Assembly: GCF_003597395.2 (NCBI RefSeq)
Contig: NC_133771.1
Span: 59,319,572 to 59,383,571, forward strand
Direction of reading: 5' to 3'
From: Chelonoidis abingdonii
Lineage: Eukaryota > Chordata > Testudines > Testudinidae
DNA: 64,000 nucleotides
Shown: piece after piece, positions 24,301 through 34,670 of the stretch
How positions within the stretch are numbered: position 1 is the first letter of the stretch
How the letters are laid out: the number at the start of each line of letters is the position of its first letter
Position numbers and translations under genes: made by a program
Notes under the pieces: generated by a model
The model's input: only the letters and a program-made list of their open reading frames with translations
Told to the model about the DNA's origin: nothing
Databases searched by the model: none

Positions 24301-25367
24301 ACCAACTGGACTCACAATTGGAGTAATCCATCCAGATCCAAATGATCATAGCAGATCTATTCTTACATGCTTTTAAACATTGATTCAATTAATAAGTGCT
24401 CCTTGGGGATGACGGCAATTCTGTTGTTTACCTCCAAATACCTCTGCTTCCAAGAAGACTTCTGCTGTCTAGTCATACCAGCTTTTTATGTTTTTTTGAA
24501 GACCCTACAGCTGGAGATGTTATCTCAATACACATGCATAGAGAGACAGTAGCAACAGTGGAGTGGAGCTGGGGTGTGAAAGTGGGCCTTGAGGTCTCTG
24601 AAGAGGACTATAGAGATGTAGCAGGCTAGGCCACTAGTCCTTGCAAGGGTATCCACCCAGCCATTTAGGGGAGAAGCCCCTGTATAACCTCCTAGCTGTG
24701 CCTGTTCCCTGATCCCAACTCTCCCCATCAAGATTTAAGATGGGGGAGGGGGCAGTGGGAACAATACTTTCTTTTCTGATGTCTGCTGAACCAACATTCT
24801 AAGACCTGCTTATCTGCTAAGGGGAGAGATAATTGTCATATGGTAAGCAGTGAGGGAAGATGAGAGGATTATATGGGAGTTAGTGTCAGGAAGAGGAATG
24901 AAGTAGGGTGTTGAACATCATATATAATTGGACTGTAAAGCAGTTGGTGAACATAGTAGATTGAGAGGAAGAAAAAAGGGGAGAAGTTAGTAAAGATATG
25001 AATCGTATGATTTATATATAATTTACACTTTCTAATAAGAGAAAAATACATAGAAAGAAAGGCAGCAGATGGGAATATAATAGGACTAAATTGCTAAAGG
25101 TTATGACATTTTAAAATGTTGCCTTTCTTCCAGTGTTTGTGTCTGAGTTATCCTGTTAAAACTTGGAAGAGGTCAGTGGGACTATTTGTCATAAGTGTTA
25201 CTAGATGCAAGTAAGGATTGCGGAATGAGACATGCGGGTACCTGTCTTGTAGAGTTTATATTCTCTTTTATTATATACCTATAAAGCATCATGAATATTT
25301 TGAGTGCCATATGTATACTATATCATAAATCATTCTGATCATCATTCCCTTCAAGCATGCTATGTCT

Positions 25368-25790
25368 TGTGATACAGCAGGGACAGAGGGCAGTAGGAGA
25401 GTGATAGATCTGAAGTATATAAGCCCCAGGATGATCAGAGCCTTATTCCCTGTGGACTGAGGAGAGGTTACTACAGGTTAATTAGAGCACCTGGAGCCAA
25501 TTAAAGCCCCACCAGAGACTTAATAAAAAGCCCTGCTTCAGTCAGATGGCAGGAGAGCTGACTGTAGTTTGGAGGAGTCCTGTTGTTGACCAGAAGATCA
25601 GAGTACCAGGGGAAGGGAAACTCTGCTCAAGCAGAGCAGAGGGAATCCCCAGGTGCAGAGGACCAAGAGAAACACAGTCCAAGGGGAGAGAGGGCAGGAA
25701 GCCCAAGAATAGGGGAAAGAGGTGGCGTCCTGACCCATCACATGAAGGGAAAGCACGGGACTCCCATAATAGTGTCTGCCATTGGCCACA
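25368..25790 (+). mobile_element. Short solo LTR candidate
   Basis: It starts 'tgtgatacagcagggaca' and ends 'cattggccaca', with the 4-mer gtct directly on both sides (25364-25367 and 25791-25794). Internal 'agtatataagcccc' and 'taataaaaagccctgc' could be TATA-like or polyadenylation signals. A 4-bp duplication can occur by chance, so the call rests mainly on the TG...CA ends and general resemblance to turtle LTRs. Confidence 0.5.
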
Positions 25791-26837
25791 GTCTTATACT
25801 AGTTCTTTCCTCTTCTTGAGATGGTGGTCCCTGGACAGATTTATTGAATATTCACATAGACTTTTCAGATATAGACTTTCCAAAATGTTTTCCAAAGTAT
25901 GCATCCTGGGTACAAAAAAAATGGTAAATCCATTATGATTGTGGACAAAGATTGGGAAATCCGAGAAGAAATACGTTTGAATCAGAAATCCAACTCCTGT
26001 TTGCCAAATGAAGAAGGACTAGGATTGAAATATCCTGAAATAAAAAAGCATAATTTTCAGGTAGTTTCATTGTTGTACATTTGGGCTATATAAAGTAATG
26101 CATTAAAATGTGTTGTACTTTCCCATTTCCAAAAATGGGAATTCCACTAATCCAAAAGGCCTATTTTGATTTTCTTAATCTGTAGATTTATGTGAAATGG
26201 GTACTTGTTTTCTTTAGGGTTAAGTAAAATAAAGCAAGACAGATCAAATATTATCTCTGGATAGACTCCTTCCGTTGTACTTCTTCACATATACATATTC
26301 TCTTTATGTCACTGCATATGTGAAAGATCTCCCATTTCATGGTGTTTACATATATAATGCTGATGTGCTTGAAATGGGATATGGATCAGTGGTCATGCCA
26401 GACCATGCCCCACAGCTGCTGACTTAAAAAACAGGTAAGAAAAATATGCCACCACTCTCTTATCCTGCTGCAATTCCAGCAATGATGCATTATTTTATTT
26501 TTTTTGTAAATAGTTTTTATTTTTCTTGTAAATGATTGCTTTGTTTGTTCAACCATGTTATAGTAACATTCTTTATGAGTTTATGCATCAGTTATAGGTT
26601 ACAGAATGTAAAACTTGGTAGTTTTCACTCTGGAAATAATTTCTTCTTGGAAAGGGAAGAAAACAATGTTGAAAAAACAAGTTGTTAGTAGGTGAAGTAT
26701 CTTGCTATGTTTTTTTTTTCCACAGTTTACTTAGCTTTTTCTAAACTCCAGTTTAGACAGACTAAGTACCCTTTGGCTCCACTGTTTGCTTTTTTATTGT
26801 TAGATTTGTCACACTGTTTTACTTCTTTCCATGATAG

Positions 26838-27709
26838 GAAGAAGACAGCGTTGATTTCAGAACAAAATGGAAAAGTAGGTCTAAAAAGTGAGCGTAAACG
26901 TGTGCCAAAGTCTTCACTTCAACAAGGACAAGCAGATGACAGGGAACATAAAGAAAGGCATGAAAGTAGAAGACTGGAGAAAGGAAGGTCACAGGACTAC
27001 CCAGACTTGCCAGAAAAACCTAAGGAAGGCAAGGTGGCTGATGAGGAAAAACAAAGGAAAGAAGATGAGTATCACACTCGGTATAGGAGTGACCCAAATC
27101 TGGCAAGGTATCCTGTGAAGCCACATCCTGAGGAACAACAGATGCGTATGCATGCAAAAGTTTCTAAAGCACGGCATGAAAGAAGACACAGTGATGTAGC
27201 TTTGGCACATACAGAAGTGGAGGAAGCAGAGGTACCTGAGAATAAATTACGAAAACGCTCACAATTACAGGGAACTCAGGAAAGAAAATCTCTTATGGAA
27301 ACTCAGAGATCATACTCTATAGAAAGACCAGGTGATGTAAGAATTTCTGTTTCTAAACAATTAGCTAATCATAGTCCACCAACTCCCAGACATAGTCCAG
27401 TTCCTACAGAACACCTAGAATCCAAGAACCGTGATTCCTTTAAAAAACAAAGTCGCCTTGATCCTAGCTCTGCTATTCTCATGCGAAAAGCAAAGCGGGA
27501 GAAAATGGAGACCATGCTAAGGAATGATTCCCTTAGTTCTGATCAATCAGAATCAGTGCGTCCATCCCCTCCAAAGCCTCATAGATCAAAAAGAGGTGGA
27601 AAGAAAAGGCAGATGTCGGTCAGTAGCTCAGAAGAAGAAGGGGCATCAACACCAGAATATACTAGCTGTGAAGATGTGGAAATAGAAAGTGAAAGTGTTA
27701 GTGAAAAAG
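26838..27709 (+). CDS. RIMS1: RIMS1 large exon: basic linker before the PDZ domain
   Basis: This exon completes the Arg codon left by the upstream exon (ag + g) and reads KKTALISEQNGKVGLKSERK onward, about 290 residues with no frame break. It is rich in Lys, Arg, Glu and Ser. Landmarks in order are RLEKGRSQDYPDLPEK, TRYRSDPNLARYPVKP, ARHERRHSDVALAHT, KQLANHSPPTPRHSPVP, ETMLRNDSLSSDQSESVRPS and KRQMSVSSSEEEGASTPEYT, ending ESESVSEK plus one base. These match RIM1 as I remember it, in the region between the zinc finger and the PDZ domain. Arg/Lys-x-x-Ser sites suggest kinase targets, by inference. The acceptor is ATAG|G after a pyrimidine-rich tract and the donor is AAAAG|GTAAGA. Open sequence continues past the donor to 27843 but is intronic. 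Confidence 0.95.
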
Positions 27710-28589
27710 GTAAGAGCTTTACATATATTATACATATGTTGTGTGTGAAAAACATTTTGTACATATTCTGCTGTCACCTTCATCTTTCTCTTGTTTCCCC
27801 CTTACTTTTTTTTTCCATAGCATTTTCACCTGGCAGAAGTTGAATATACTCATTGAATTGGGTGTATAACTTTTTTTCTTTTGCATTCTGAGTTGAGATA
27901 GTCGAAACGTAACATCAGCTAGTGGTTTTTGTCCCTCTTTCCCTCTCCTCTTTCATGTAACAATTACATGCTGAGGGCTTTTGGTTTATATTCTTCTCTG
28001 CGGTTTCTGTTCCCCTTTACTTACTACTTTATCTGATTTTTTTCAAAATGTGAAATGGTTTTCAGTGAATGGAACAAATGGCTTGAAAAATTAGTTCCAC
28101 AAACATTCAGAACTCATCATAATAAAATGTGAGATCTTCACAAAACATCTTGGTTAATCTCAGAATAAAAATAAACAAAACTCTATTAACTTTAATAAAA
28201 TATCAAGAATCTGCCATAATACACTGTCGAAAGTCATAAAATATTTATGGGTGGACATATTATTTGGGGGAGAAATAAGGGGTTTGCCAAATTTTGTCTC
28301 TTTAGTGAATATGCTCCAGAACTAAACAATAAATATTTTCATCCTGTGATTTCAATTTTCCTTTATCAATTTATGGTAACACTGAGCACTAATAAGCAGT
28401 ACATTTTGTGCTTTTTAATAAAGTGTTTCTGCTTGATTAAAAAATTAACACAAGTAGAAATATATGAATGGTGAACTCATAGTAGTAGGAATAATTGGAA
28501 AAGGCTGTGACAAAGTGCTGACTCTATCTCATTGTTACCACAACTTATCTTTAAATGGCATTAATGGGACTCTGTGAGGACCTCTAGAG

Positions 28590-28808
28590 CAGTGGTTCCC
28601 AAACTTTTGTACTGGTGACCCCTTTCACATAGCAAGCCTCTGAGTCTAACCCCTCCTTATAAATTAAAGCACTTTTAAATATATTTAATACCATTATAAA
28701 TGCTGGAGGCAAAGCACAGTTTGGGGTGGAGGCTGACAGCTCGTGACCGCCCATCTAATAACCTTGTGACCCCCTGAGGGGTCCCGACCCCCAGTTTGAG
28801 AACCCCTG
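28590..28808. mobile_element. Non-autonomous hAT MITE with perfect TSD
   Basis: The ends 'cagtggttcccaaactt' and 'cagtttgagaacccctg' are imperfect inverted repeats. The 8-mer ctctagag (itself a palindrome) is duplicated at 28582-28589 and 28809-28816. There is no transposase. The end sequence is shared with the MITE at 18849. Confidence 0.9.
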
Positions 28809-29358
28809 CTCTAGAGGTAGTATTTGGCTTTTTAGACTGCTTAATTATTTGTTTTTGTCATTTTGAAGCTCCTGTGGGTATTTTACAGTTACAATGTCAA
28901 TGGATTGTCTTGACTTTGTTTCCTGAACACATGCTTGATTCCAATGTGTTAATCTCTACCTCTGTTTGTGTGTGTTTACCTGACACGCTTTTCCTTCTGA
29001 TATCCCTCACATGCTCATCTTATGGAGATAAATCAGGACACCCCTCCATCCTTCACCTTTCATAATGCCATTTGGTTTTCTGTATTAAATACTTGCCATT
29101 TGCCTTTTTAATCAGTTATAGATCATATTTTCCCCAATGTCCCAGTCTCGAACAGGAGTTAAAGAAAATCTGCAGGCTAATTTTATCATGGCATATATGT
29201 TTAGAAGCTATATCTTTGGGAATATGTGGTTTTAGTTACCTTTTTTCCCACATTAAGTAAAGAAGGAAGGATTATGTAAAGTATTATATACAGGAAAAAA
29301 ATTAAAATTGTAATTATGCATTAAATTTTATAACTTCTGGAAAAATAGGACAAGCATT

Positions 29359-29530
29359 GTAATGTTGTTGTAGCCATGTCGGTCCCAGGATATTAGAGAA
29401 ACAAGGTGGGTGAGGTGGTATATTTTATTGGACCAACTTCTGTTGGTGAGAGATAAGCTTTTGAGCTACACAGAGTTCTTCTTCAGATCTGGGAAAGGCA
29501 CTCAGTATCACAGCTAAAAAAATGGTCAAG
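29359..29530 (-). repeat. Interspersed repeat with hammerhead-like core, unclassified
   Basis: The + strand contains 'gttgtagccatgtcggtccc', 'ttggaccaacttctgttggt' and 'cagagttcttcttcagatct', a repeat I know from turtle and crocodile genomes. Read on the minus strand it contains CTGAAGA, a hairpin (aactc / agctc arms, imperfect here), then aaaagc. This is the same arrangement as the PLE copies in this window. It may be the tail of an older PLE-type element. Ends are approximate. Confidence 0.5.
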
Positions 29531-29604
29531 CAGCTAGTTTAGCAATAGTAGCATATATTCTTGAATGGTACCTTAAAATATGTGCTAACCTTAGAGCTCA
29601 TCTA

Positions 29605-31539
29605 TGTCCCTGCCAGCAGGTATATGGGATCTTGGGGAGCAATTACCACACAGGTGAGGTGCAAAATAAACTTTATTAAGAAAATGCAAAAAACAGGGAA
29701 AATTCAATAGTGAGGGGTATGGGTTTATTATGGTAGCCAATTGGGAGGGGTTCTTTAGCAAATAGTAACAGGGGGTTTCAATCAGTGAGCATAAAATATC
29801 AGTGGGGTACAAACAGTTGGTAACCAATTAACACTGAACGTATAAATATAAACAGGAAGCTACAATTGCTATAGTAAAGGGTGTGTCACATGCAGCACTT
29901 AGGCCAGCATACAGTTACTGGAAAAATGCTGGTAAAAGAGTAACAACCTTTAGGGAAAAATGTGTCACAGTGGTATAAATGTAAATGTGAGGATGCTAGT
30001 TAGCAGGAGACACAAAGGGTAACCAAGGTTTTATGCTAGACTTCAGTCAATACAATGTGAGGTTTGGGGGAAGCAATAGGAGCGGGTGAACCCACTGAGG
30101 AAGGAGGATTAAAAACGAGAGAGAGAGAGTAGAGAGGCAGGGGTAGAGGGAATGAGATCGGGGGCATGGTGGAAGAGGAGGCAGGTGAGCAGAGTAGCAG
30201 AGGGAGATTCACAGACTTCAGGAGACACAAAGAGGCAGGCAGGCTGCAGGTTTAAACACCAGAGAGCCTGGAGTGGTATGAGAGTGACTGGAGCACTCGG
30301 GTGGGGGGAGTAGAAGGCAGGAAGACAGACTTAACCACAAGCGTATTACAGAAACAACAGCAAAATCACTGATCTATGATCTACCTTTAACCAAGACTAC
30401 ACAATTAGCAAGTACAACACAATGCACACAATTTTTTAAACCTAACTTACCAGAACTACAATACATCAACAATTCTCTTACAACCTACACTGTAACACGG
30501 TTATGCAAAATGAATATAAACTTATCTAGACTAAGACACCTAATTCTAAGAGGCGCACCCTCTAGCAGCAGTGAGGGCGGGGGAGCTGCAAGCCTGTAGT
30601 CGCCAGGAGAGGGCCACACTTAGCAGCAGGTCACAGGACTTTCATTTTTAGCAGCAAAGTGCTGCGGAGTTTAAGAGAGGTTTATAAGACACACGACCAA
30701 GGTTTCTTAAGTCTGGTGCTGGGGAAACAGAGCCAAGCAGCTAAATAATACAATAAATAGTATAGAGAGTTTCAACAGAGGGGATCGTCTACAGCCGCGA
30801 AGGAAGCAGCAGGGAGGTAAAAGCAGCAAGCCTCATCCAGACAGAGCTAGGTACGGTCTCAAATAATCAGAGAGATACTTGCTCAGTGAGCAGACAAATG
30901 TCCGTTCTTCGTTGGGGCGGGTTCAAAACCGGGGTACGCTCAAAACCATCAAAACGAGCGCCGGCAAGAAGGAACCCCCGAACTCCCTGGCTATGCGAGA
31001 CCAGGCCAGCAACACTGCAGGAACCTTTCTGAGGTCTGATCAGAAAAGTGTCTGGTTTTAAAGGCAAACTGAGGCAAGTCTCCCCAGGACTTCTGATTGG
31101 CTCAGAAGGCAGGGGAACAAGAGTAAAAAAAAACAGGTGAGCACGAGAGCCAAATGTCTAGGCAGGTCCTGAGCAATAGGTGGACTCTAAAAGCACATGA
31201 TAAGGCCTATGACATCCATTGCCGCAGGACCTTAAAAACACAATAGGTCTTGCAGCTGGACATGTGTCTTACCTACCCGAGCCCAGGTTTAACAAGGTGA
31301 TAACAGGACTAACCCTTTGAACAGGGCAGTGGTTCCACTTAGCACAAGTGGCCATCCCTTTGAGAAGGGCAATGGCTCTTGGTAAACAACTTTAAGGGGC
31401 CCTCCCTTTGAGAAGGGCAGTGGCCCTGCTAAAAAACTTAACAGCCAGGGAGGGGAGGCCACAGGAGAACAAAAACAAAATGGAGTATGGGGACAGCTGT
31501 AAGAAACAAAATGGAATAGGGGGATAGCTGTAACAGACA
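29605..31539 (-). mobile_element. Candidate solo LTR of about 1.9 kb
   Basis: Ends 'tgtccctgcc' and 'taacagaca' fit TG...CA, and the flanks atcta and gtcta match at 4 of 5 bases. On the minus strand a 'ttaataaagt' polyadenylation signal lies near 29672, close to the LTR 3' end, and 'cctttaaaacc' near 31059 could serve as a promoter. Near the minus-strand start there are short tandem units around 'cctttgagaagggcagtggc' (31345-31425). No coding capacity is visible. The length is large for an LTR, and the call could instead cover two adjoining repeats. Confidence 0.5.
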
Positions 31540-31794
31540 GTCTACACTTATATTTTATAGCACTTTAACTTGCTGGCTTAGGTGATAAGAGCCATGATTA
31601 AAATACAAAATAGCTTCACCTATAGAAATCTACAGTCAGTCAGGTGACTCACATCACATGCAAGTATTGACTCAAGTCATTTAAACAGATTGTTAACAAT
31701 GGAAATAGAAAATACAAGCAAATTAATCTGTCAATTTAATGAATTTGTTAAAAACTTATACTTTATGGTATTTTTTTAAGTGGGGGCAGGATTA

Positions 31795-32770
31795 GAGAGG
31801 AAGGGAGTAGGGAAAGGAAAAAAATGAGAGGTGTGATGAGTCACAATTTTTCACCTGGCTTTTTATGATCAGCAAGATAGGGTTTTTAGGCATCATGACA
31901 GAAGTGAGTCTTCGAGAGGGATTTGAAGGAGGATGAGAAAATAGCTGTTTAATTTTATTAGGGAGATTTTTTCCATGCATAAACAGCAAGTTTGGAGAAA
32001 GCATGGAGGTGTTTAAGGTAGAAGCTGACAAGTAGGTGGTAAGGGCTGGGAATTCTACCAGAGCTAGACAGGTGTCAACTTACAATAGGCCTGGTAGAGT
32101 GGGGGCCTTAAAAGAGCTTATATTTGATGCAGAGGTGAAGGGGGAGGCAGTGGAGGGACCTAAAGAGGAGATGATGTGATCAGAATGATGAACCAAGAAG
32201 CTGATTTTAACAGCAGCATTCTGAACATATTTGAGGAGAGCAAGGGTGTAGTAGTTAAGTCCTGTGAAGAGGAGGTTGCCATAGTTAAGGCATGAAATGA
32301 TAATGGCTTGGAGAAGAGCTTTTGTTGTGTAGACAGAGAAGAAAATCCAGTTTATAGAGATGTGTAAAAAAAAGCAGCAAGATTTAGCAGTGGTTTGAAT
32401 ATATGACTCCGGTGATAGGACTGAGTCAAAGATGGACGCAGGATTCGTGGCCTGTGTGACTTGAAGGATGGTGGTGTTGTCCACAGGGACAGAGAAAGGA
32501 AGGCTGGAGGAGAGCTTCGGGGGCAGATCAAGAGCTCAGTTTTAGCTATGCTGTGTTTAAGATAATGACTGGACATCTATAAAAGATGTCAGAAAGAGAG
32601 ATACTACATTGGATGAAGGAGGAGAAATCTTGTCAGTAAAGAGAGAGGCAGATATGTGAATCATCAGCATAGGAATGATTGTTAAAGCTGTACTTGTGGA
32701 GAAGAGCCTCTACAATCAAGGTGCTGAAAGAGAAAATGAAGAGGCCAAAGATAATTCCAGCAGTAGCTGA
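31795..32770 (-). mobile_element. L2-like LINE, 3' half of reverse transcriptase
   Basis: On the minus strand, conceptual translation gives SYADDSH around 32655-32675; YADD is the catalytic core of non-LTR reverse transcriptases. Downstream, a 134-residue frame (32484-32080) holds DNTTILQVTQATNPASIFDS and the ISCLNYGNLLFTGLN and YVQNAAVKIS stretches. These correspond to the conserved C-terminal segment of L2/Rex-type LINEs (usual pattern: RLDYCN...LL.GL...L..VQNAAA). Stops and shifts occur between 32484 and 32655. The remaining leftward part is non-coding 3' sequence with an approximate end. Confidence 0.75.
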
Positions 32771-34168
32771 AGAATACTTTTGCTTCTTCATTGAACTTTA
32801 GGAAGTGTGTGTTACACTTGCTGCATCCACCAAAAACTCATTTATATTATTGGATTATTATATGTGCCTATTCACCATATTTAATCTGATGTTTGTCCAT
32901 GTTCAAGGATTCTACTTCTAAAAGTTGAAAAATGTGTCATGTTACTTTATAAATAAAAGTGAAGAGGCAAAAAAAAGTTAAGTCCCTTTTGCTTATTGAA
33001 AAAATACTTAATTGTGAATAAAAATAAAAAAATAAAAATGGGTTTAAGCTGCAAACTGCATCAGGATCAAACTTCCCTCAAGTTCCAGATCCAAAGTTTT
33101 GCTTCCATCAGTTATAAATTATAAAGAGAAGTGCCAGACAGATGTAGAAAGATGTTGATCTGGATACAAGTAGTCTCAAAAATAGGGGGTCTTTTAGTTT
33201 CTCTTTAACACTGAATCTTCCAGAGAGGGAATCTTTAGTTATTTGTGCAGCATGAGATTTTAAAAAAAGTGTATGTACACACCCACGCTCGCGCACACAT
33301 CTGCGTGCGCACACACTTGAGTATCAGTTTCTGTTCCATAGAATACGTTTGTTAAATCAATTCCCTCAAAGCTGGATTGCTGAAGTGATGCCTAAACCAA
33401 GCAATTAAACCCTTTCATTTAAACATCAGTGATCAATGTATATTGTTAGTTTTGCTGTTGTCTTAACAAATTTTCAAGCAAATTCTTTGGATGTACCTTG
33501 TGGTGATTCCTTAGGCAGGACCCTTAGCAGTTTGTGGCACTTCAAGGCCAGTTTATTTGCAAAGGTTAAAAATGTCTGAAGCGTAACTAACAGGCCCTCT
33601 AGCTTTTCAAACCCCGTATTGCTACGACAGCATTGTTACATTAGGGATTAACACCAAACTGTAGCATTGGAAACATTTAACAAATGTAAATCCTATGCTA
33701 GTATTCTCTGATCCAGACACCACCATGATGGGATGCAGTATAAGAAGGAGAATAGAATAAAATTGATTTGCTTTTCTAGGCAGTGCTGGATTGCTGTAGC
33801 AGGGCCAAAGGACTGGTCTAATCACTAAGTGACATCTTGGCATTCACAGGCCACTAGAACCCTTCCTTGTGAGAAGGGCTGCCATTGCTCAGGCCAGTTT
33901 TTGTGCGGCACTGGATTTAGTGTTCCAAATTTTGGTAATTTAATAAAATTAATGTGATTTTGTATTTTGATCTTTTTTGTAGGCCAGATCCATGGTATTA
34001 GGAATAAGTAACAGTGTGATCACCTTTAAAATCTTAGCAAGTACCTTAGAAAAATATACATGGAGCCAAATGCTCTCTGGTCTGAAGTGAATCAGTGTAA
34101 TCAGTGAAGCTATGCCAGTTTTCAGCACTAGAGGATTTGGCCCACGGTATCTGTAGTACCTCCTAGGG

Positions 34169-34670
34169 CAGGAATGGCCACCCTGAGCCTGAGGAGCCAG
34201 AATTTACTAATGTACATTGCCAAAGAGCCACAGTAATAAGTTAAGTATCACCCATGAAAGTTCATGCTCCAAAACTTCTGTTAGTCTATAAGGTGCCACA
34301 GGACTCCTTGCTGCTTTTACAGTAATAAGTCAGCAGCCCCACACCAGCTTCCCCTCCCCTTCTCCCAGTGCCTCCCGCCCACCAGCAGTGCCACTGATCA
34401 GCGCCTCGGCCTCCTTCCCCGCACCTCGCGATCAACTGTTTCGTGGCGTGCAGGAGGCTCGGGGGGGAGAGGGAGAGGGAAGAGCAAGGGTATGGCAGGC
34501 TCAGGGAGGGAGCGGGAAGGAGTAGAGTGGCAGCAGGGCCCTTGGCAGAGCCAGGGGTTGAGCAGTGAGCACCCCTTGGCACATTGGAATGTTGGTGCCT
34601 ATACAAGGAACCGCATATTAACTTCTGAAGAGCTGCATGGGGCTCTGGAGCCACAGGTTGGCCACCCCTA
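34169..34670. mobile_element. Non-autonomous hAT element, interrupted by a PLE fragment
   Basis: The ends 'caggaatggccaccctgag' and 'acaggttggccaccccta' are imperfect inverted repeats. The flanking 8-mers tcctaggg and ccctagag match at 6 of 8. Subterminal 'gaggagccag' and 'ggctctggagcc' also mirror each other. A 77-base PLE-derived insertion with its own target duplication lies inside at 34242-34318. There is no transposase. Confidence 0.75.
34242..34318 (+). mobile_element. Short PLE 3'-end insertion with 12-bp TSD
   Basis: The 12-mer acagtaataagt occurs directly on both sides (34230-34241 and 34319-34330). The insert reads 'cacccatgaaagttcatgct' followed by 'cttctgttagtctataaggt' and 'gccacaggactccttgctgc', the 3' end of the PLE family seen elsewhere in the window. 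It is cut off inside the hairpin arm, so the CTGATGA half of the motif is missing. The first bases (taagtat) may be extra non-templated sequence. Confidence 0.85.

Larger units (their letters stand above)
10269..26837 (+). other. RIMS1: RIMS1 intron, about 16.6 kb, repeat-rich
   Basis: The intron begins GTAATA and ends with a pyrimidine-rich tract before ATAG. It is phase 2 and contains most of the nested insertions of the left half, listed separately. The spans 10269-11147, 17059-17965, 18222-18840, 19108-20215, 21364-25363 and 25795-26837 show no gene and no repeat I can name; they are AT-rich and include simple runs such as (CA)n near 19619 and (GT)n near 22030. An open frame around 25899-26093 has no recognisable homology and no start or splice support. 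Confidence 0.85.

Noticed and set aside
25546..25938. 130-codon frame on the + strand
   Set aside because: Mostly overlaps the short LTR candidate and its right flank; no homology recognised.
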